DNA of 36,962 bases from a virus: IMG/VR virus record IMGVR_UViG_3300004097_000020, positions 1 through 36,962 of that record. One strand, written 5' to 3'. How positions within the stretch are numbered: position 1 is the first letter of the stretch; each line of letters begins with the position of its first letter. Under the pieces are notes generated by a model that saw only the letters and a list, made by a program, of their open reading frames with translations, was not told the origin of the DNA and did no database searches. Below are positions 14,635 to 24,841 of this stretch, piece after piece. Made by a program: the position numbers and the translations under genes.

Positions 14635-16307
14635 GTTTTCTCCTTTTGTGTTTGGTTTTTCACTTTATATTCTACTCCGTATGTGTTAAAGTCTTTCATC
14701 GCCACTTCGTCTTTGCGGTCGCCAAAGATTAAAATGTTATAAGTTCCCTTTTGTTCAGTTACGATTTTTACCTGTTTATTGTCGGGCTCGACTTCCCCCC
14801 AAGCCCTTCCAAAATGCTTTACCGGATTTACCCAAACTAAACTATCTTTATTAAGGTATTGGTAATAATCTGGTAAATCAATATAATTATCCCCTGCCAC
14901 ACATTCTATTTGGTACTTATATATATTACCTCCAGCACTTGGTGTTTCCACGAAATAATGACGCAATCGGTGCGTGTCTTTTTTGGCCGGATCGGGATGT
15001 TCAATGTCAAATGACCCAGAACCTTTAGATACTGATCCTGTTACACTCAAATTTCCATAGATATAAGCGGTTTTATTGCCATAGCCCTGATTGTCAAAAC
15101 GCATAACATTACTATCATTGTTCCAACCTTGCGCCACATGAATATCTAGTCTACCGTGAACAGTATTATAATTAGCAGTATTATTATAAGCATATTGCGT
15201 ATAAGTCAGCATTGGATGATCGCCATTTCTAAATCCAACTCGTCTGATTTGTACATTAGCAAGCGTGACTCCCTCAAGTTGAGATTGACTAGAGGCATCA
15301 ATATATCTATTTGTGTTATTGTTATCTACAAACCTATTCCCTCGAATATCATTAGCGGTATAAATAACTTTATTATTATAAGCTCTAATATATGTGGTGT
15401 CTTGCATAAACCAACCACCGCCGTAGTTTTGCCAATATATGCCATTGTTTCCATTAACTCTAAACCAATCGCCGGTCATAAGAAGACCATTGCTTGCTTG
15501 GACTTGTCCTGAATCCGTAACTAGCAACCCAGCATTTGCGGCATCATTATATAGCTTTAACCCATTCCCATCCCGCGCTCTAATTTCAGAACTAGCAATA
15601 TACTTGCCTGAGTTTTGTGACCAGTCGTTTTTTACGTTGATGTTTTGAACCGCGGATAAACCAACATTGCCTTTCGTAATGTTCAGCGCTGTTTTTAATG
15701 ATGCAATTGTTATATCTTCTACATCACCTGTGCCGGAGGATACCCTACCCTTGACCACTCCAGTAGCCACGTCGGCCATCTTGGAGTTATCGACTGCGCC
15801 GTTGGCAATTGTTAAAGCCGTTGAACCGGTAACATCCCCTGTGTGATCGGCATTAGTGATTTTTAAGTTATTCAGAGCTACATTAAATAAAACTGCATTT
15901 AAATCTATGGCTTGATTTAACGTGATATTATTTACTTTTGCTTTTTGAACGTCATTAAAGGCATTTGTATTTGCGTTATTCTCATATCCCGTTTTTATTT
16001 CTGCATCCGTCATGCTTGAAATCTGGCCAGCGGCGAGCTCGTCTAAAGCCGCCTTTACATCACTTCCGGTTAGGGAGGAGTCCGCGTTATTATATATTAC
16101 CTTGTTGGCTTCTATGCCATTCGCTAGAACCCAAGCGGTGCCCGCCCACCGGTATAATCCTTTTACTTTTCGGTTTATGCCTATAACGCCCGTGGTGGTA
16201 GCTACCACAAACAGATCGCCCAAAACCCCCGAGGTGGGTAACTCCGCAAAGGTGTTTACTTGGCCTTTGATTAAAGACACTGGGCCAACTAATACGTTTT
16301 GTAACAT
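14631..16307 (-). CDS. Second tail fibre/spike protein (558 aa)
   Basis: The N-terminal 80 residues (ELPTSGVLGDLFVVATTTGV, then LYRWAGTAWV) and SSLTGSDVKAALDELA are typical of fibre proteins. A long asparagine-, serine- and glycine-rich middle with 'ADHTGDVTGSTALTIANGAV' repeats suggests a trimeric fibrous shaft. The C-terminal 130 residues, opening SKGSGSFDIEHPDP, resemble a globular end domain found on fibre-like proteins of other viruses. No S74 autochaperone motif is visible. GGAGG precedes the ATG, which overlaps the upstream stop at TAATG. It probably binds the host surface or attaches to the main fibre; receptor unknown. Confidence 0.7.
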   Translation of the reverse strand: MLQNVLVGPVSLIKGQVNTFAELPTSGVLGDLFVVATTTGVIGINRKVKGLYRWAGTAWVLANGIEANKVIYNNADSSLTGSDVKAALDELAAGQISSMTDAEIKTGYENNANTNAFNDVQKAKVNNITLNQAIDLNAVLFNVALNNLKITNADHTGDVTGSTALTIANGAVDNSKMADVATGVVKGRVSSGTGDVEDITIASLKTALNITKGNVGLSAVQNINVKNDWSQNSGKYIASSEIRARDGNGLKLYNDAANAGLLVTDSGQVQASNGLLMTGDWFRVNGNNGIYWQNYGGGWFMQDTTYIRAYNNKVIYTANDIRGNRFVDNNNTNRYIDASSQSQLEGVTLANVQIRRVGFRNGDHPMLTYTQYAYNNTANYNTVHGRLDIHVAQGWNNDSNVMRFDNQGYGNKTAYIYGNLSVTGSVSKGSGSFDIEHPDPAKKDTHRLRHYFVETPSAGGNIYKYQIECVAGDNYIDLPDYYQYLNKDSLVWVNPVKHFGRAWGEVEPDNKQVKIVTEQKGTYNILIFGDRKDEVAMKDFNTYGVEYKVKNQTQKEKT

Positions 16308-16627
16308 TAAGCCCCCTCCGATATTCTTACGCTTAACTTAATACTATTAGATACGTTAGCGACTATGTCTATTGATACCGCAACCAAGGGGGCGTTAGTA
16401 GCCTGCACCCAAACATTGCCTGTTACGCTTGACAAAATATTTACCGCTAGTGTGTCTCTTACCGGCGGGTCGGTCAAAACAACGACGGCTTGCAAATTTA
16501 TGTTATCAGAACTAGAACCCCCTTCAACCCTTATGGTTGCGCGCGCGTTGCCTTGAAGGTAAATCAATTCTTGAGGCCCTGTCTCTGTTGTGTAAAATTG
16601 GTGTATATCTCTTGAGTAATGAGCCAT
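16307..16627 (-). CDS. Hypothetical beta-rich tail-associated protein (106 aa)
   Basis: The whole sequence reads as strands rich in V, I, T and S (LAVNILSSVTGNVWVQA) with no helix-forming charge pattern and no membrane span, as expected for a small structural or fibre-attachment domain. It lies between the tail-fibre-assembly-like gene and the second fibre, with a one-base gap upstream and a TAATG overlap downstream. A connector between fibres is a reasonable guess; no family was recognised. Confidence 0.5.
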   Translation of the reverse strand: MAHYSRDIHQFYTTETGPQELIYLQGNARATIRVEGGSSSDNINLQAVVVLTDPPVRDTLAVNILSSVTGNVWVQATNAPLVAVSIDIVANVSNSIKLSVRISEGA

Positions 16628-16628
16628 A

Positions 16629-17108
16629 CTACCCCCAGTGCTTATCGTCGCAGCAATTAAAGGTTTCTAACTGCTTAATGGTATATCTCGCTATTTTCAA
16701 CTCTAACGCATTAGATTTAATACGTATGCTTTCAATGAAAGACACCATAGCGCTATAGGCATCTTGCTCAAACGATTGATCATAAATCAAATTCAGCTGC
16801 TTCGTGATTGGGTAATCGGCAGTGATTCTTCGATAAGCCTCTTTCTTAATACATGCAACCTGAGTCTCTCGAATCGCCGAAATAAAAAATTGTTTTTCAA
16901 GATCAACCGAAAAATCAGTAATTGGGTTCAGTGCATACAGCTCTTGCTTCAACTCGTCTGTCAACTCTAACAGCTCGACAGCGTCGTCACCTCCAATATC
17001 TTGACTAGCTGAAACAACGTATTGGTTTTGTATATAAAAATAAGTCTTTTCCCCAGTCGTTGCTGGCTCAATAATGTTTTGTAAATTAAGTATTTTGTAA
17101 GCGTACAT
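16629..17108 (-). CDS. Tail-fibre-assembly-like protein (159 aa)
   Basis: The second half contains KKEAYRRITADYPITKQLNL followed by SAMVSFIESIRIKSNALE, the 'A..RI....P..kQ.N' then helix pattern found in chaperones encoded behind phage fibre genes. The first half (YFYIQNQYVVSASQDIGG) is strand-like. AGGAG is nine to ten bases before the ATG. It follows the RCC1 fibre gene directly, so it may help fold or trimerise that fibre. The call rests on a loose pattern and gene order. Confidence 0.45.
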   Translation of the reverse strand: MYAYKILNLQNIIEPATTGEKTYFYIQNQYVVSASQDIGGDDAVELLELTDELKQELYALNPITDFSVDLEKQFFISAIRETQVACIKKEAYRRITADYPITKQLNLIYDQSFEQDAYSAMVSFIESIRIKSNALELKIARYTIKQLETFNCCDDKHWG

Positions 17109-17122
17109 AGTTATCTGATCTC

Positions 17123-19315
17123 CTAGCTAAAATAAAAGGGTTGCATGGTTGACCTGCTTCGATTAGCTCCCTCTCGATAAGTTGGCAACTGGTAAGCACC
17201 CCCATAGCCCGATTGATAATACACCCCTTCTTCAGTTAACACCCCTAAAGATGCTTCTGAGCCTCGGCCTATCGAACACAGTTTAACAGGTTTGTGCTTC
17301 ATAAAGCCAAGAACTGGCTGCAAGCTGGTATTGATTGCATTATTGGTGCCAATACCATAGTTTCCGTAAAGATTATAGCCACACGCTTGAATGTAGCCAT
17401 CGTCATACAAGATCACCGTAGAGGTGACACTACCTGACCCTAAAGCTTTTAACTGTGTGATAGTACGGCCAGATCGCAAACTATTCGGAATTGTTTGGTG
17501 AGTTGTTTTTTGCGTAGTCGTCCCATCCCCTAATTGACCGTACCCATTATACCCACTAGCAACGATGCTGTGATCGTCTTTAATGACGTACGAAATTTCA
17601 TAGACTCCATAAGCCATCAATATGTCTTGATTATCTGTTCCTAACCCACTTAGATGCTGCGGAGTAGTGTATTGAGTAGTGTTCCCCGTTCCTAACCCCC
17701 CACTTCCGTTATACCCCCAAGTATAAACAGCACCGGTTGATAATAAACACATGGACGTTCCGTATTCAGCAGTTAAACCAATGCTCCATCCATGTGCCCC
17801 CGAAAACTTAGAAACCGCCACACCCCCAAACGCATTGACTAATTGAGGCGTTGATTGACTTGTTGTACTTCCAATTCCTAACTGGCCACGGGCATTATAG
17901 CCCCACGTATATAAATTTCCTGACGTATCAATTCCGGCTGAAAACCCCCCAGATACCCCCATGGCGTAAATCTTAACCCAATCGCTTTTTGACAACAACT
18001 GCGGGGTGGATTGATTGGTAGTATTTCCTATGCCGAGCTGACCTGACCCGTTAAACCCACAAGCATACAAACTGCCGTCGTCGGCTAAAAATAAGGTGTG
18101 GTACCTACCAATATTATAATACGCCTTAGACAACTGAATATCAACTATATTTACGCCATTTAAAGCAGCCACTTTTGTTGGCACTAAAACGTTGGATGTA
18201 TTGCCCACGCCTAGCTCGCCATAAGCATTGCGCCCCCACACCCATACCTCGCCATTATCCATAAGCACGATATTGTCCGCGCCCTGGCGTTCCCATTTAA
18301 TCGGCGTTCCGGTTGTGTTTGCTGGAAACGCTGGCTGAATCATAAATGTAGAATCGTGAAGCTGAGTGCCTGCGCCAAGCGAACCATAAGTTCCCTGACC
18401 CCAGCATCGCAATGTTCCATCATCTAAAAGAACACCGCCAGATCGGTACCCACCATCATGAGCTGCACCATCGGTATTTGGCAGGTCAATCACTCGCCGT
18501 TGTGGGTTTTGCTCCCAACCAACCACTGAGCTTGCTCCAACGCCCAGCATGTCGTATTGATTACCAACCGGTAATCGAGTTGCCGAGGATCCGTTGTTGT
18601 ATAATAAATCCCCCTTAGCGCTTAATGCGGCGGTAGATAGTGCGCCTAACGTGAGTAACGCCGTTGCAGCGTCCGCATCGTCTAAAAGCGTTTTTGCAAA
18701 CGCACTAACCCCCAACGTAGTTAAAGCTGTAGCAGCATCGGCATCGTCAATAAGTGCTTGCCCAAATTCTGATACTGCGTAATCGCCTATCGAAGCTCCG
18801 GGGCCAGCCTCTGGCACCCCCGTTTCATTATTGAAAAACATGTATTTGCCTTTTCGCGCATCAAGCGAAGGTAGCTCAATCGGGGAGGCCCCCGTATCAG
18901 ATGGCGACTGGCGAATTGTCCGCTCGCCATCTCTTTGAACTTGCTGTATAAGCGCAATAATTTTATTGAATTCCAAATTCATAGCAGCCGCTCGGAATCC
19001 CCCCGACGTTGCAAAACCAGTGGTTCGCTCCGCCGGTATATCTCGATACAACGTGACGTTGTCGTTTAACGCTAAGCCGGAGTTAAATACTACTTTACCC
19101 CCAGATAACCCATCCGCCAAGTCCGTCCCTGTTACGGCAGCCCCGTTAGACTTTTTAAGTTGGTAGTCCGTAACCTCTATTTTTAAAACATCATTTAAAA
19201 ACACTTGAATATCGGACGTTTCATAAATTACATAAGTAAATACAAAGTCTGTTTGACTTGCGGTTGCTATATATTGGTGGATCGGTGTGATATCGTTTAC
19301 GGGTACATTAGCCAT
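17123..19315 (-). CDS. T7-type tail fibre with C-terminal RCC1 beta-propeller (730 aa)
   Basis: Residues 1-140 match the T7 tail-fibre N-terminal domain that docks to the tail: DFVFTYVIYETSDIQVFLND, then VTLYRDIPAERTTGF and FRAAAMNLEFNKI. A linker with two copies of DDADAATAL.TLG follows. From about residue 295 to 665 there are seven RCC1-type blades, each with a core such as WGRNAYGELGVGN, YTWGYNARGQLGIG or ASGYNGYGQLGDG, a complete seven-bladed propeller by count. The propeller replaces the pyramid or tip domains of T7 and is probably the receptor-binding head. AGGAG precedes the ATG. It is followed by a candidate assembly chaperone. Confidence 0.88.
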   Translation of the reverse strand: MANVPVNDITPIHQYIATASQTDFVFTYVIYETSDIQVFLNDVLKIEVTDYQLKKSNGAAVTGTDLADGLSGGKVVFNSGLALNDNVTLYRDIPAERTTGFATSGGFRAAAMNLEFNKIIALIQQVQRDGERTIRQSPSDTGASPIELPSLDARKGKYMFFNNETGVPEAGPGASIGDYAVSEFGQALIDDADAATALTTLGVSAFAKTLLDDADAATALLTLGALSTAALSAKGDLLYNNGSSATRLPVGNQYDMLGVGASSVVGWEQNPQRRVIDLPNTDGAAHDGGYRSGGVLLDDGTLRCWGQGTYGSLGAGTQLHDSTFMIQPAFPANTTGTPIKWERQGADNIVLMDNGEVWVWGRNAYGELGVGNTSNVLVPTKVAALNGVNIVDIQLSKAYYNIGRYHTLFLADDGSLYACGFNGSGQLGIGNTTNQSTPQLLSKSDWVKIYAMGVSGGFSAGIDTSGNLYTWGYNARGQLGIGSTTSQSTPQLVNAFGGVAVSKFSGAHGWSIGLTAEYGTSMCLLSTGAVYTWGYNGSGGLGTGNTTQYTTPQHLSGLGTDNQDILMAYGVYEISYVIKDDHSIVASGYNGYGQLGDGTTTQKTTHQTIPNSLRSGRTITQLKALGSGSVTSTVILYDDGYIQACGYNLYGNYGIGTNNAINTSLQPVLGFMKHKPVKLCSIGRGSEASLGVLTEEGVYYQSGYGGAYQLPTYREGANRSRSTMQPFYFS

Positions 19316-19334
19316 TTCTTTCTCCTATATTGTG

Positions 19335-22300
19335 TTATTGTTCAGCTTGTGGGGCAAACCTAGTGACCGGTGCCTTTTTTCCTTCTGTGAAATATTCTTT
19401 TTTATCGGCAAAAGCTCGCCCTGTAATCTCTGGGTACTCTAACAGTAGCCTCTCTTGTGCCAGCTTCAGATCGTCTTGATACAAGCTCCTCAAGGCTCCC
19501 CCGCGAGTAGCCTTTACCGGGCCTATCTTTTCTAGCTCTTTGGCTGGAATGGCTGGCATCGACAAGTATATGTCTGATTTAGAAAAGGCTAACAGCTTAT
19601 CATACGTTTTCAATTGGCCCATGAACTCTAACAAGCGGTTATATTCCTCTGGCTTTAACCGAGTTGTCCCAACGTCTGTTGATATCCGTCTGCTGGGCTT
19701 ACTAATAATCGTTCCGTTGTTTAACTCCTCAATGGCTAATTTATCGTTAGCGCCGTATTGCGTCAAAGATAACGGCAAAATATTGCCTGCTGCCGTTGAG
19801 CGCCGAGGAATAGGCCGCCCAAATTTATCAAGTTTATCCTCGCCTACATTTAACCTTGCTAACACGCTTTGCCAAACAGTATCTGTTTGTTTCTTGTTAT
19901 CCTCAAAAAACCGCGTCGACCAAGCTACCGCCCCCGGGACAGTCAAGCCAGTAACTAAGCTCTTACCAACGCGCTTTAAACCATACTCGTCTTGTTCCGT
20001 CACTATGTTAAACAGATCCCCAAGCTGGCCCGTAAAGTTTGAACTCATAATCTGATCCGCCGTACCAAGAAGGGCAGCTGATAGATAGTTAGTAATGTCT
20101 TCGGCAATGCTGTCTTCGATAGTGTCGCCGTCCATGTAGTGAAACAACTCCACCACATTTGCTGCGCGAATGAACGGCGCGCTTAAAGGGCTGAAATCAT
20201 TTAACCCTATAACAGTATTGCCAACCCGCATAGAGTTTTCAAACATTCCCGCATTGTTCAAGGTGTTGCGCTGCCCTGGATCTTTTATAACGGACCCGCG
20301 AACTAAGCCCTCATGCGCCAGCTTAAAGGCCAAAACATGAACTCCAGTAGCTACAGCCATGCGACCAATCGCTAAATCCTTCTCACGCCCCGATCCGCCG
20401 CGTAACGCCTTTTGAGTTAGTGAATCGCCCCGAATATTTAACAAACTTAAAGGCGACTTCGATACTTCGTATTTCGTCAAGTTGTACGTAGTCTTTACGA
20501 ACGGGAACAGGAAATCCCCCCCAGGGATATTTCGCACTAATGACTCGGCCGCTTTCCCGACACCAGTTAAATCTTCGGTTAGGCTTACGCGCTTAGCTTC
20601 CCCTCGGGCTTGTCGGCCTGCGGCCATCTGTTGGGCTAATGTTTTATTCTGTAACGAACTTAACTTTTTAGTATCTAAAAACTTTTGTAAATCTTCTTGC
20701 TCCCAAATATCAGTGGTTAGCTCTTTCACCCGATTGTTAAAAGCTGCCCCCTCTAACCCCTCGTTAGTAGCTCGTGATATTGCGCGCGCTTGAAGCTCTG
20801 CACGAAACACAATCGCTTGGCCAACGTGATCTTTGTTTCTATAAAACCCAAGTACAGGCTCCATAGCGGAGGTGGCGTAGTCGAGTCCGCGTAAAACAAC
20901 GTTATCTGGCCTGCCCGCTAACTCAGCGATTTTAAGATCAGTTTCTTGAACGTTTAATTTTGTACTCGAATCTAACCGAACCGATTTTGCTTTTTCCGCC
21001 ATGTTGTCGAAAAATGAGCCCACGCCCGTTTTTACCCCTTTAACGACACCCTCTGCCTTTGCGACGTCTGCGCCTTTTTTGGCATTTAACTTAGCTATTT
21101 TACCCGTTCCAATAACCACTTGTTTCCAGTAATGAGCGTACCCTTCCGCCAACGCTTTAGCTTCAGTAAATGTAATATCGGTAGGGGCCGTCGCTTGACT
21201 AAACACACCTTTGCGGTATGCCCCATCCACAAAACCCGCCCAGCCTTTTTTTTCTATAACGGTTCCCGCCGCTTTAGCGCCACGCCGAGCCGAACCTACT
21301 GTGGCCGCCGAAAAACGATCGGCAACCTCCCAAGTATGCCTATATAGATCGGAGCTAACGTCACGGGCCAACGATACTGGCGACGACAACAAAAAACTTT
21401 TAAATCGGCGGGCTATTAAATCATTTATGTTTTTAACGTTTTTAAGCCGTTGTTTACTAGTGCCCGCCATAAAACCAGCAACGTCACCGTCCAGCTCGTG
21501 TAGTTTAATAATCGCTTTAGCCAACGTTAGCTCATCGTCTACACTAATTGACCCGTCCGCAACACCGTCTTGCAACGCGTTAAAGAACTGGACACTGGGC
21601 TTATTTGCTCGAATTTGCATAGCTCGGGCGTGTTCTCCCGCGGTATCTTGCGCCGCCCGCGCAATCTGGGAGTAATCGTCCGCTAACTCTCTTACTGCTC
21701 GGGCCGCTTTAATATCCCCGGCGTCAACGAGCGGCGATAAAGACAAAAACGGTTGCGCTAATTTTTCGTGCTGAACATCTTGAACAACCATAACCGCCGC
21801 CGAATGTTCATCGACTTTTAATTTTTTTACAGCTTTATACGCATCTCGCGACCGTAAGTCTTCCACCGTTATGCCAAGGGCTTTCGAAGCGTTAATTAAC
21901 TCTTTTTGCGTCCTCTTTTCTTTTGCGGGCTCGGTAATAGCCTCTTTTAGCTTATTACCTAAAGAAGGTAACTGCGCCTCCCCCTGCATTATTTGTTTAA
22001 CGCGCTTCATGTCTGCTTGCGCCGGTTTGACAGTTTTTTCAACTACCGTGCGTGCTTTCTGTATTCTGTGCATGTCGCGCATTGCTCTTACGCCTTTGAG
22101 TAAAAAGTCGCCAGCAAGGCCGACACCAGCGCCTTCAATGGCGTTCAAGAATCTTGTTTCAAACGGCGAATCCTCAGCGTCTTCTTTTAAGTACGCCGGA
22201 AGTTTTTTAGCAAGCTCGGGATCTAGCGCTTTGACTAACCCCTCAGTTAAGCCCATTCGCTCTTCAAAAGAGATAAACTCAGCTACCGCGCCTTGAGCCG

Positions 22301-22808
22301 CGGCCTTAGCTATTTTAGGGGCCTTTCCTGCAACGTTAGCTATTTTAGGGATCCTCTTAGTAAGCATAAAACCGGCAGCAAACTGCGTAATAGATTCAAC
22401 TACCTCGCCCGCCGCTGTTTCTGTTTTGGGGGTAAGGCCCTTAACGCTGAACTTGTCTCGCATCAGATCGAAAACATCTTGCTTAATCTCATCCCCCGTC
22501 GACGCTTCTACTAAGTCAATCGATAAGTTTTTCATAGACTCAACTGTATTTAACACGCCCGCGACCGCCCCCTTTGGCAAGTCCATAACCCGCGCAACTG
22601 CTTCCGGGTCTGACATAAACGAAGGCACTCCGCTTATTTCTTGCCTTTGCTCTGCTTGTTGTTTCCGACGCAACCGCTCTTGGATCTGGTCCCGTTTAGC
22701 TACGCGAGCTGCTCGCGCCTCTGCCCCACTCGTAGTGTTCTCTAAACTCGTTGCAATAGCCTCTTGGCTATCAAGATCCTGCTGTTCTTCCTGCCTACTT
22801 ATCTGCAC
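19335..22808 (-). CDS. Large internal virion / ejection protein (T7 gp16-like position), 1157 aa
   Basis: A long, mainly helical protein rich in A, K, E and R, with many coiled-coil-like stretches. By size and order (after two smaller internal proteins and before the fibre) it corresponds to gp16 of T7, which leaves the head and forms the channel across the cell envelope. T7 gp16 has about 1318 residues and an N-terminal lytic transglycosylase; I see no such enzymatic motif here. The start is GTG 22808 with GAGGAG upstream, overlapping the previous gene by 14 bases. Sequence similarity to T7 itself is not obvious, so the call is mostly positional. Confidence 0.65.
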   Translation of the reverse strand: MQISRQEEQQDLDSQEAIATSLENTTSGAEARAARVAKRDQIQERLRRKQQAEQRQEISGVPSFMSDPEAVARVMDLPKGAVAGVLNTVESMKNLSIDLVEASTGDEIKQDVFDLMRDKFSVKGLTPKTETAAGEVVESITQFAAGFMLTKRIPKIANVAGKAPKIAKAAAQGAVAEFISFEERMGLTEGLVKALDPELAKKLPAYLKEDAEDSPFETRFLNAIEGAGVGLAGDFLLKGVRAMRDMHRIQKARTVVEKTVKPAQADMKRVKQIMQGEAQLPSLGNKLKEAITEPAKEKRTQKELINASKALGITVEDLRSRDAYKAVKKLKVDEHSAAVMVVQDVQHEKLAQPFLSLSPLVDAGDIKAARAVRELADDYSQIARAAQDTAGEHARAMQIRANKPSVQFFNALQDGVADGSISVDDELTLAKAIIKLHELDGDVAGFMAGTSKQRLKNVKNINDLIARRFKSFLLSSPVSLARDVSSDLYRHTWEVADRFSAATVGSARRGAKAAGTVIEKKGWAGFVDGAYRKGVFSQATAPTDITFTEAKALAEGYAHYWKQVVIGTGKIAKLNAKKGADVAKAEGVVKGVKTGVGSFFDNMAEKAKSVRLDSSTKLNVQETDLKIAELAGRPDNVVLRGLDYATSAMEPVLGFYRNKDHVGQAIVFRAELQARAISRATNEGLEGAAFNNRVKELTTDIWEQEDLQKFLDTKKLSSLQNKTLAQQMAAGRQARGEAKRVSLTEDLTGVGKAAESLVRNIPGGDFLFPFVKTTYNLTKYEVSKSPLSLLNIRGDSLTQKALRGGSGREKDLAIGRMAVATGVHVLAFKLAHEGLVRGSVIKDPGQRNTLNNAGMFENSMRVGNTVIGLNDFSPLSAPFIRAANVVELFHYMDGDTIEDSIAEDITNYLSAALLGTADQIMSSNFTGQLGDLFNIVTEQDEYGLKRVGKSLVTGLTVPGAVAWSTRFFEDNKKQTDTVWQSVLARLNVGEDKLDKFGRPIPRRSTAAGNILPLSLTQYGANDKLAIEELNNGTIISKPSRRISTDVGTTRLKPEEYNRLLEFMGQLKTYDKLLAFSKSDIYLSMPAIPAKELEKIGPVKATRGGALRSLYQDDLKLAQERLLLEYPEITGRAFADKKEYFTEGKKAPVTRFAPQAEQ

Positions 22809-24357
22809 TGTTTAGCTCCTCTAATAATGACTCGTATTCCGTTTCCGATATATCCCCACTGTCAAAAGCCTCATTTAATCCCTCTACGGTTTTATACGTT
22901 TTTGGCTCTGACTCCCCCATAGCTTCTCTAAGCGCCGGGTACACGTGCTGCTCTGCGTATTGAGATAGGTCCATGGCTGTTTTTATCTCGCCTCGGTCGT
23001 AAACATCCCCTATTAACTTTAGTTGGTCCGCGACTAGCGAGTCGGCATTAACTGATTTATCTGAAGTTTGCCCATTAGCCGCCGCAAACAAAGCGTAAAT
23101 ATTTTGCGTCTTCCCGCCCACAATTGTATACATTCTTTCTTTTACAGATTTCATAGTTGGCGATTTAAAAAACTCGTTCTCCTGTTGTTTTATTAGGTTC
23201 ATAAGATTAGTAACATCCCCCGCGCTTAGCCCGGCAGGGTACTCGCCTTTCAAAATATCTTTTTTTATATTAGGCCCTTCGCCGTCGTAAATCTGAATTG
23301 TCAAGTCTTGTAACAGCAATGGGTCGGTTTTAGTTGTTTTGTTTTGTAGGTCCCGGATAAACCCCCTCAAATTTTCTCTTTTCTGATACGTCGCACCAGT
23401 TGCCACCAACGCCTCTGCTACCGCTCCGTAAGCTGAGTCCTCTGGGTTAAGGCCTACTAACTGCTCCCCTAATGCTAGTTGTTTCTCTTCCAATTTTTCC
23501 TTTTGTTGTTTTTCCTCATAATTCTCAGCTTGTAATTGCGTGTTATACGCTTGTTTAACTCTCTCAGCGGCTTTTAGTTTTACTTCGTTCGGTAAGTTAT
23601 CAAGCGCTTCTACTCCTGTAGTGCCGGTTTGTACTGCGGCCATAAAACCAATCATGTTGTTTTGCCCAATCGCATAGGAGGTAAGCTGAGAAACTTGAAT
23701 GCTCTGAATTTCCGCCGCGTGCTCCACCGCATACTTCTGATCAAGTAGCTGAAGCTGTTCTGGGGTTTGGTAGCCCTTCCGTAGCGCTTCACTCTGCAGC
23801 CGCCGTTCGCTACTATCTGCGAGATTGGCGAAAAAAATTTCTGATAGCGTCTGCCCCTCGGGGGTAGATATGTCTACATTCTTTAAGTTTTCAATAATCT
23901 GATCGTGGGACCCTTGGTTGGCTTTTTGTTGGTCCAGTTGTAAGTTTTTACTAAAAGAAGATCGGGACTTCGCCAACAAAGTATTATTAAGCGCGCTACC
24001 CATAACACCTAACTGCTCTTTGTACTGCTCCGGCGCGTTCGTTTGGGTCGTTTCTATGTACGCCACCCCCAATTTATTTGCGGTGTCTGGGTTGGGGTTT
24101 TGGTCATATATTCGTGAAAGATTAGCCGTTAGATCAGAACTGGCCCCCGCATAGTATATGTCGTCCGTTGCTTGTTTGGCTATTATATTCTGCCGCTGAA
24201 ACTCAACAAGCGTTGAGCTAGCCAACCCTAAAACCCGTTGCTTAGATTGTTCCGCACTAATAATCCCCGTTGGCGAAGCCAAAGGTGCGCGCACCGGCGC
24301 TGCGCGTAAAGACACAGTTTGCCCTTGGTATCGGGGCGTACGGGAGCCTAAGCTCAC
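22795..24357 (-). CDS. Internal virion protein (T7 gp15-like position), 520 aa
   Basis: A glutamine- and lysine-rich helical protein with long charged segments (NYEEKQQKEKLEEKQLALGE) and no membrane span, placed second of three ejection-protein genes. T7 gp15 has about 747 residues, so this is shorter. It starts at GTG overlapping the stop of the upstream gene (GTGA). It likely forms part of the conduit assembled in the periplasm during DNA entry. Confidence 0.6.
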   Translation of the reverse strand: MSLGSRTPRYQGQTVSLRAAPVRAPLASPTGIISAEQSKQRVLGLASSTLVEFQRQNIIAKQATDDIYYAGASSDLTANLSRIYDQNPNPDTANKLGVAYIETTQTNAPEQYKEQLGVMGSALNNTLLAKSRSSFSKNLQLDQQKANQGSHDQIIENLKNVDISTPEGQTLSEIFFANLADSSERRLQSEALRKGYQTPEQLQLLDQKYAVEHAAEIQSIQVSQLTSYAIGQNNMIGFMAAVQTGTTGVEALDNLPNEVKLKAAERVKQAYNTQLQAENYEEKQQKEKLEEKQLALGEQLVGLNPEDSAYGAVAEALVATGATYQKRENLRGFIRDLQNKTTKTDPLLLQDLTIQIYDGEGPNIKKDILKGEYPAGLSAGDVTNLMNLIKQQENEFFKSPTMKSVKERMYTIVGGKTQNIYALFAAANGQTSDKSVNADSLVADQLKLIGDVYDRGEIKTAMDLSQYAEQHVYPALREAMGESEPKTYKTVEGLNEAFDSGDISETEYESLLEELNSADK

Positions 24358-24833
24358 CGGCCCATACTCCGCATACTGTAATAAGACGTTAAGCCCGACA
24401 ACGGAGCGCCCAATAGCCCACTAGTCCTGGCCGCCCCCGCAGCGTACCCGGCTTGTTTAGCTTGTGCCTTTTGTTGTGCAATTCCCGTACGTAAACCTAA
24501 CTCGCGCGTAGACGTAAATAAACTACCAAGCCGATCAGCCCTTGCGACTTTCCCAGCGTCCGCCGTTTGAATAGCCTCGAACGACCGACCATAGGCGCCT
24601 GATGCCCCAAACGCCGCTGCTTGTGCTGACATAACCTCGCGTAACTGTTGCTGACGTTGCAATTCATCCTCAGCCGCTTGTGCTTTTTCCGCCTGTAACT
24701 GTAACCCTAACTGTTTAGCTTGAAGCTCTGATTGTTTTTTTTGAAAATCCGCCGCGCCTGCTTGGGCTTGTGACTGACTATACGCCGAATACGCGGCCAC
24801 TACTGCCATAATTGCTACAAAAGGAACTGCCAT
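24354..24833 (-). CDS. Internal virion protein (T7 gp14-like), 159 aa
   Basis: The N-terminus has one hydrophobic helix (VPFVAIMAVVAAYSAYSQ), then a long glutamine- and alanine-rich helix (LQAKQLGLQLQAEKAQAAED), and a glycine-rich end. This matches the small gp14 proteins of T7-like phages, which insert in the outer membrane during ejection. AGGAG precedes the ATG. First of the three consecutive ejection genes. The call rests on composition, the N-terminal span and gene order. Confidence 0.7.
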   Translation of the reverse strand: MAVPFVAIMAVVAAYSAYSQSQAQAGAADFQKKQSELQAKQLGLQLQAEKAQAAEDELQRQQQLREVMSAQAAAFGASGAYGRSFEAIQTADAGKVARADRLGSLFTSTRELGLRTGIAQQKAQAKQAGYAAGAARTSGLLGAPLSGLTSYYSMRSMGR

Positions 24834-24841
24834 AATTACTC

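Noticed and set aside
19335-24833. Many plus-strand ORFs opposite the internal virion protein genes
   Set aside because: They are shadows of long minus-strand coding regions, without ribosome sites or recognisable motifs.
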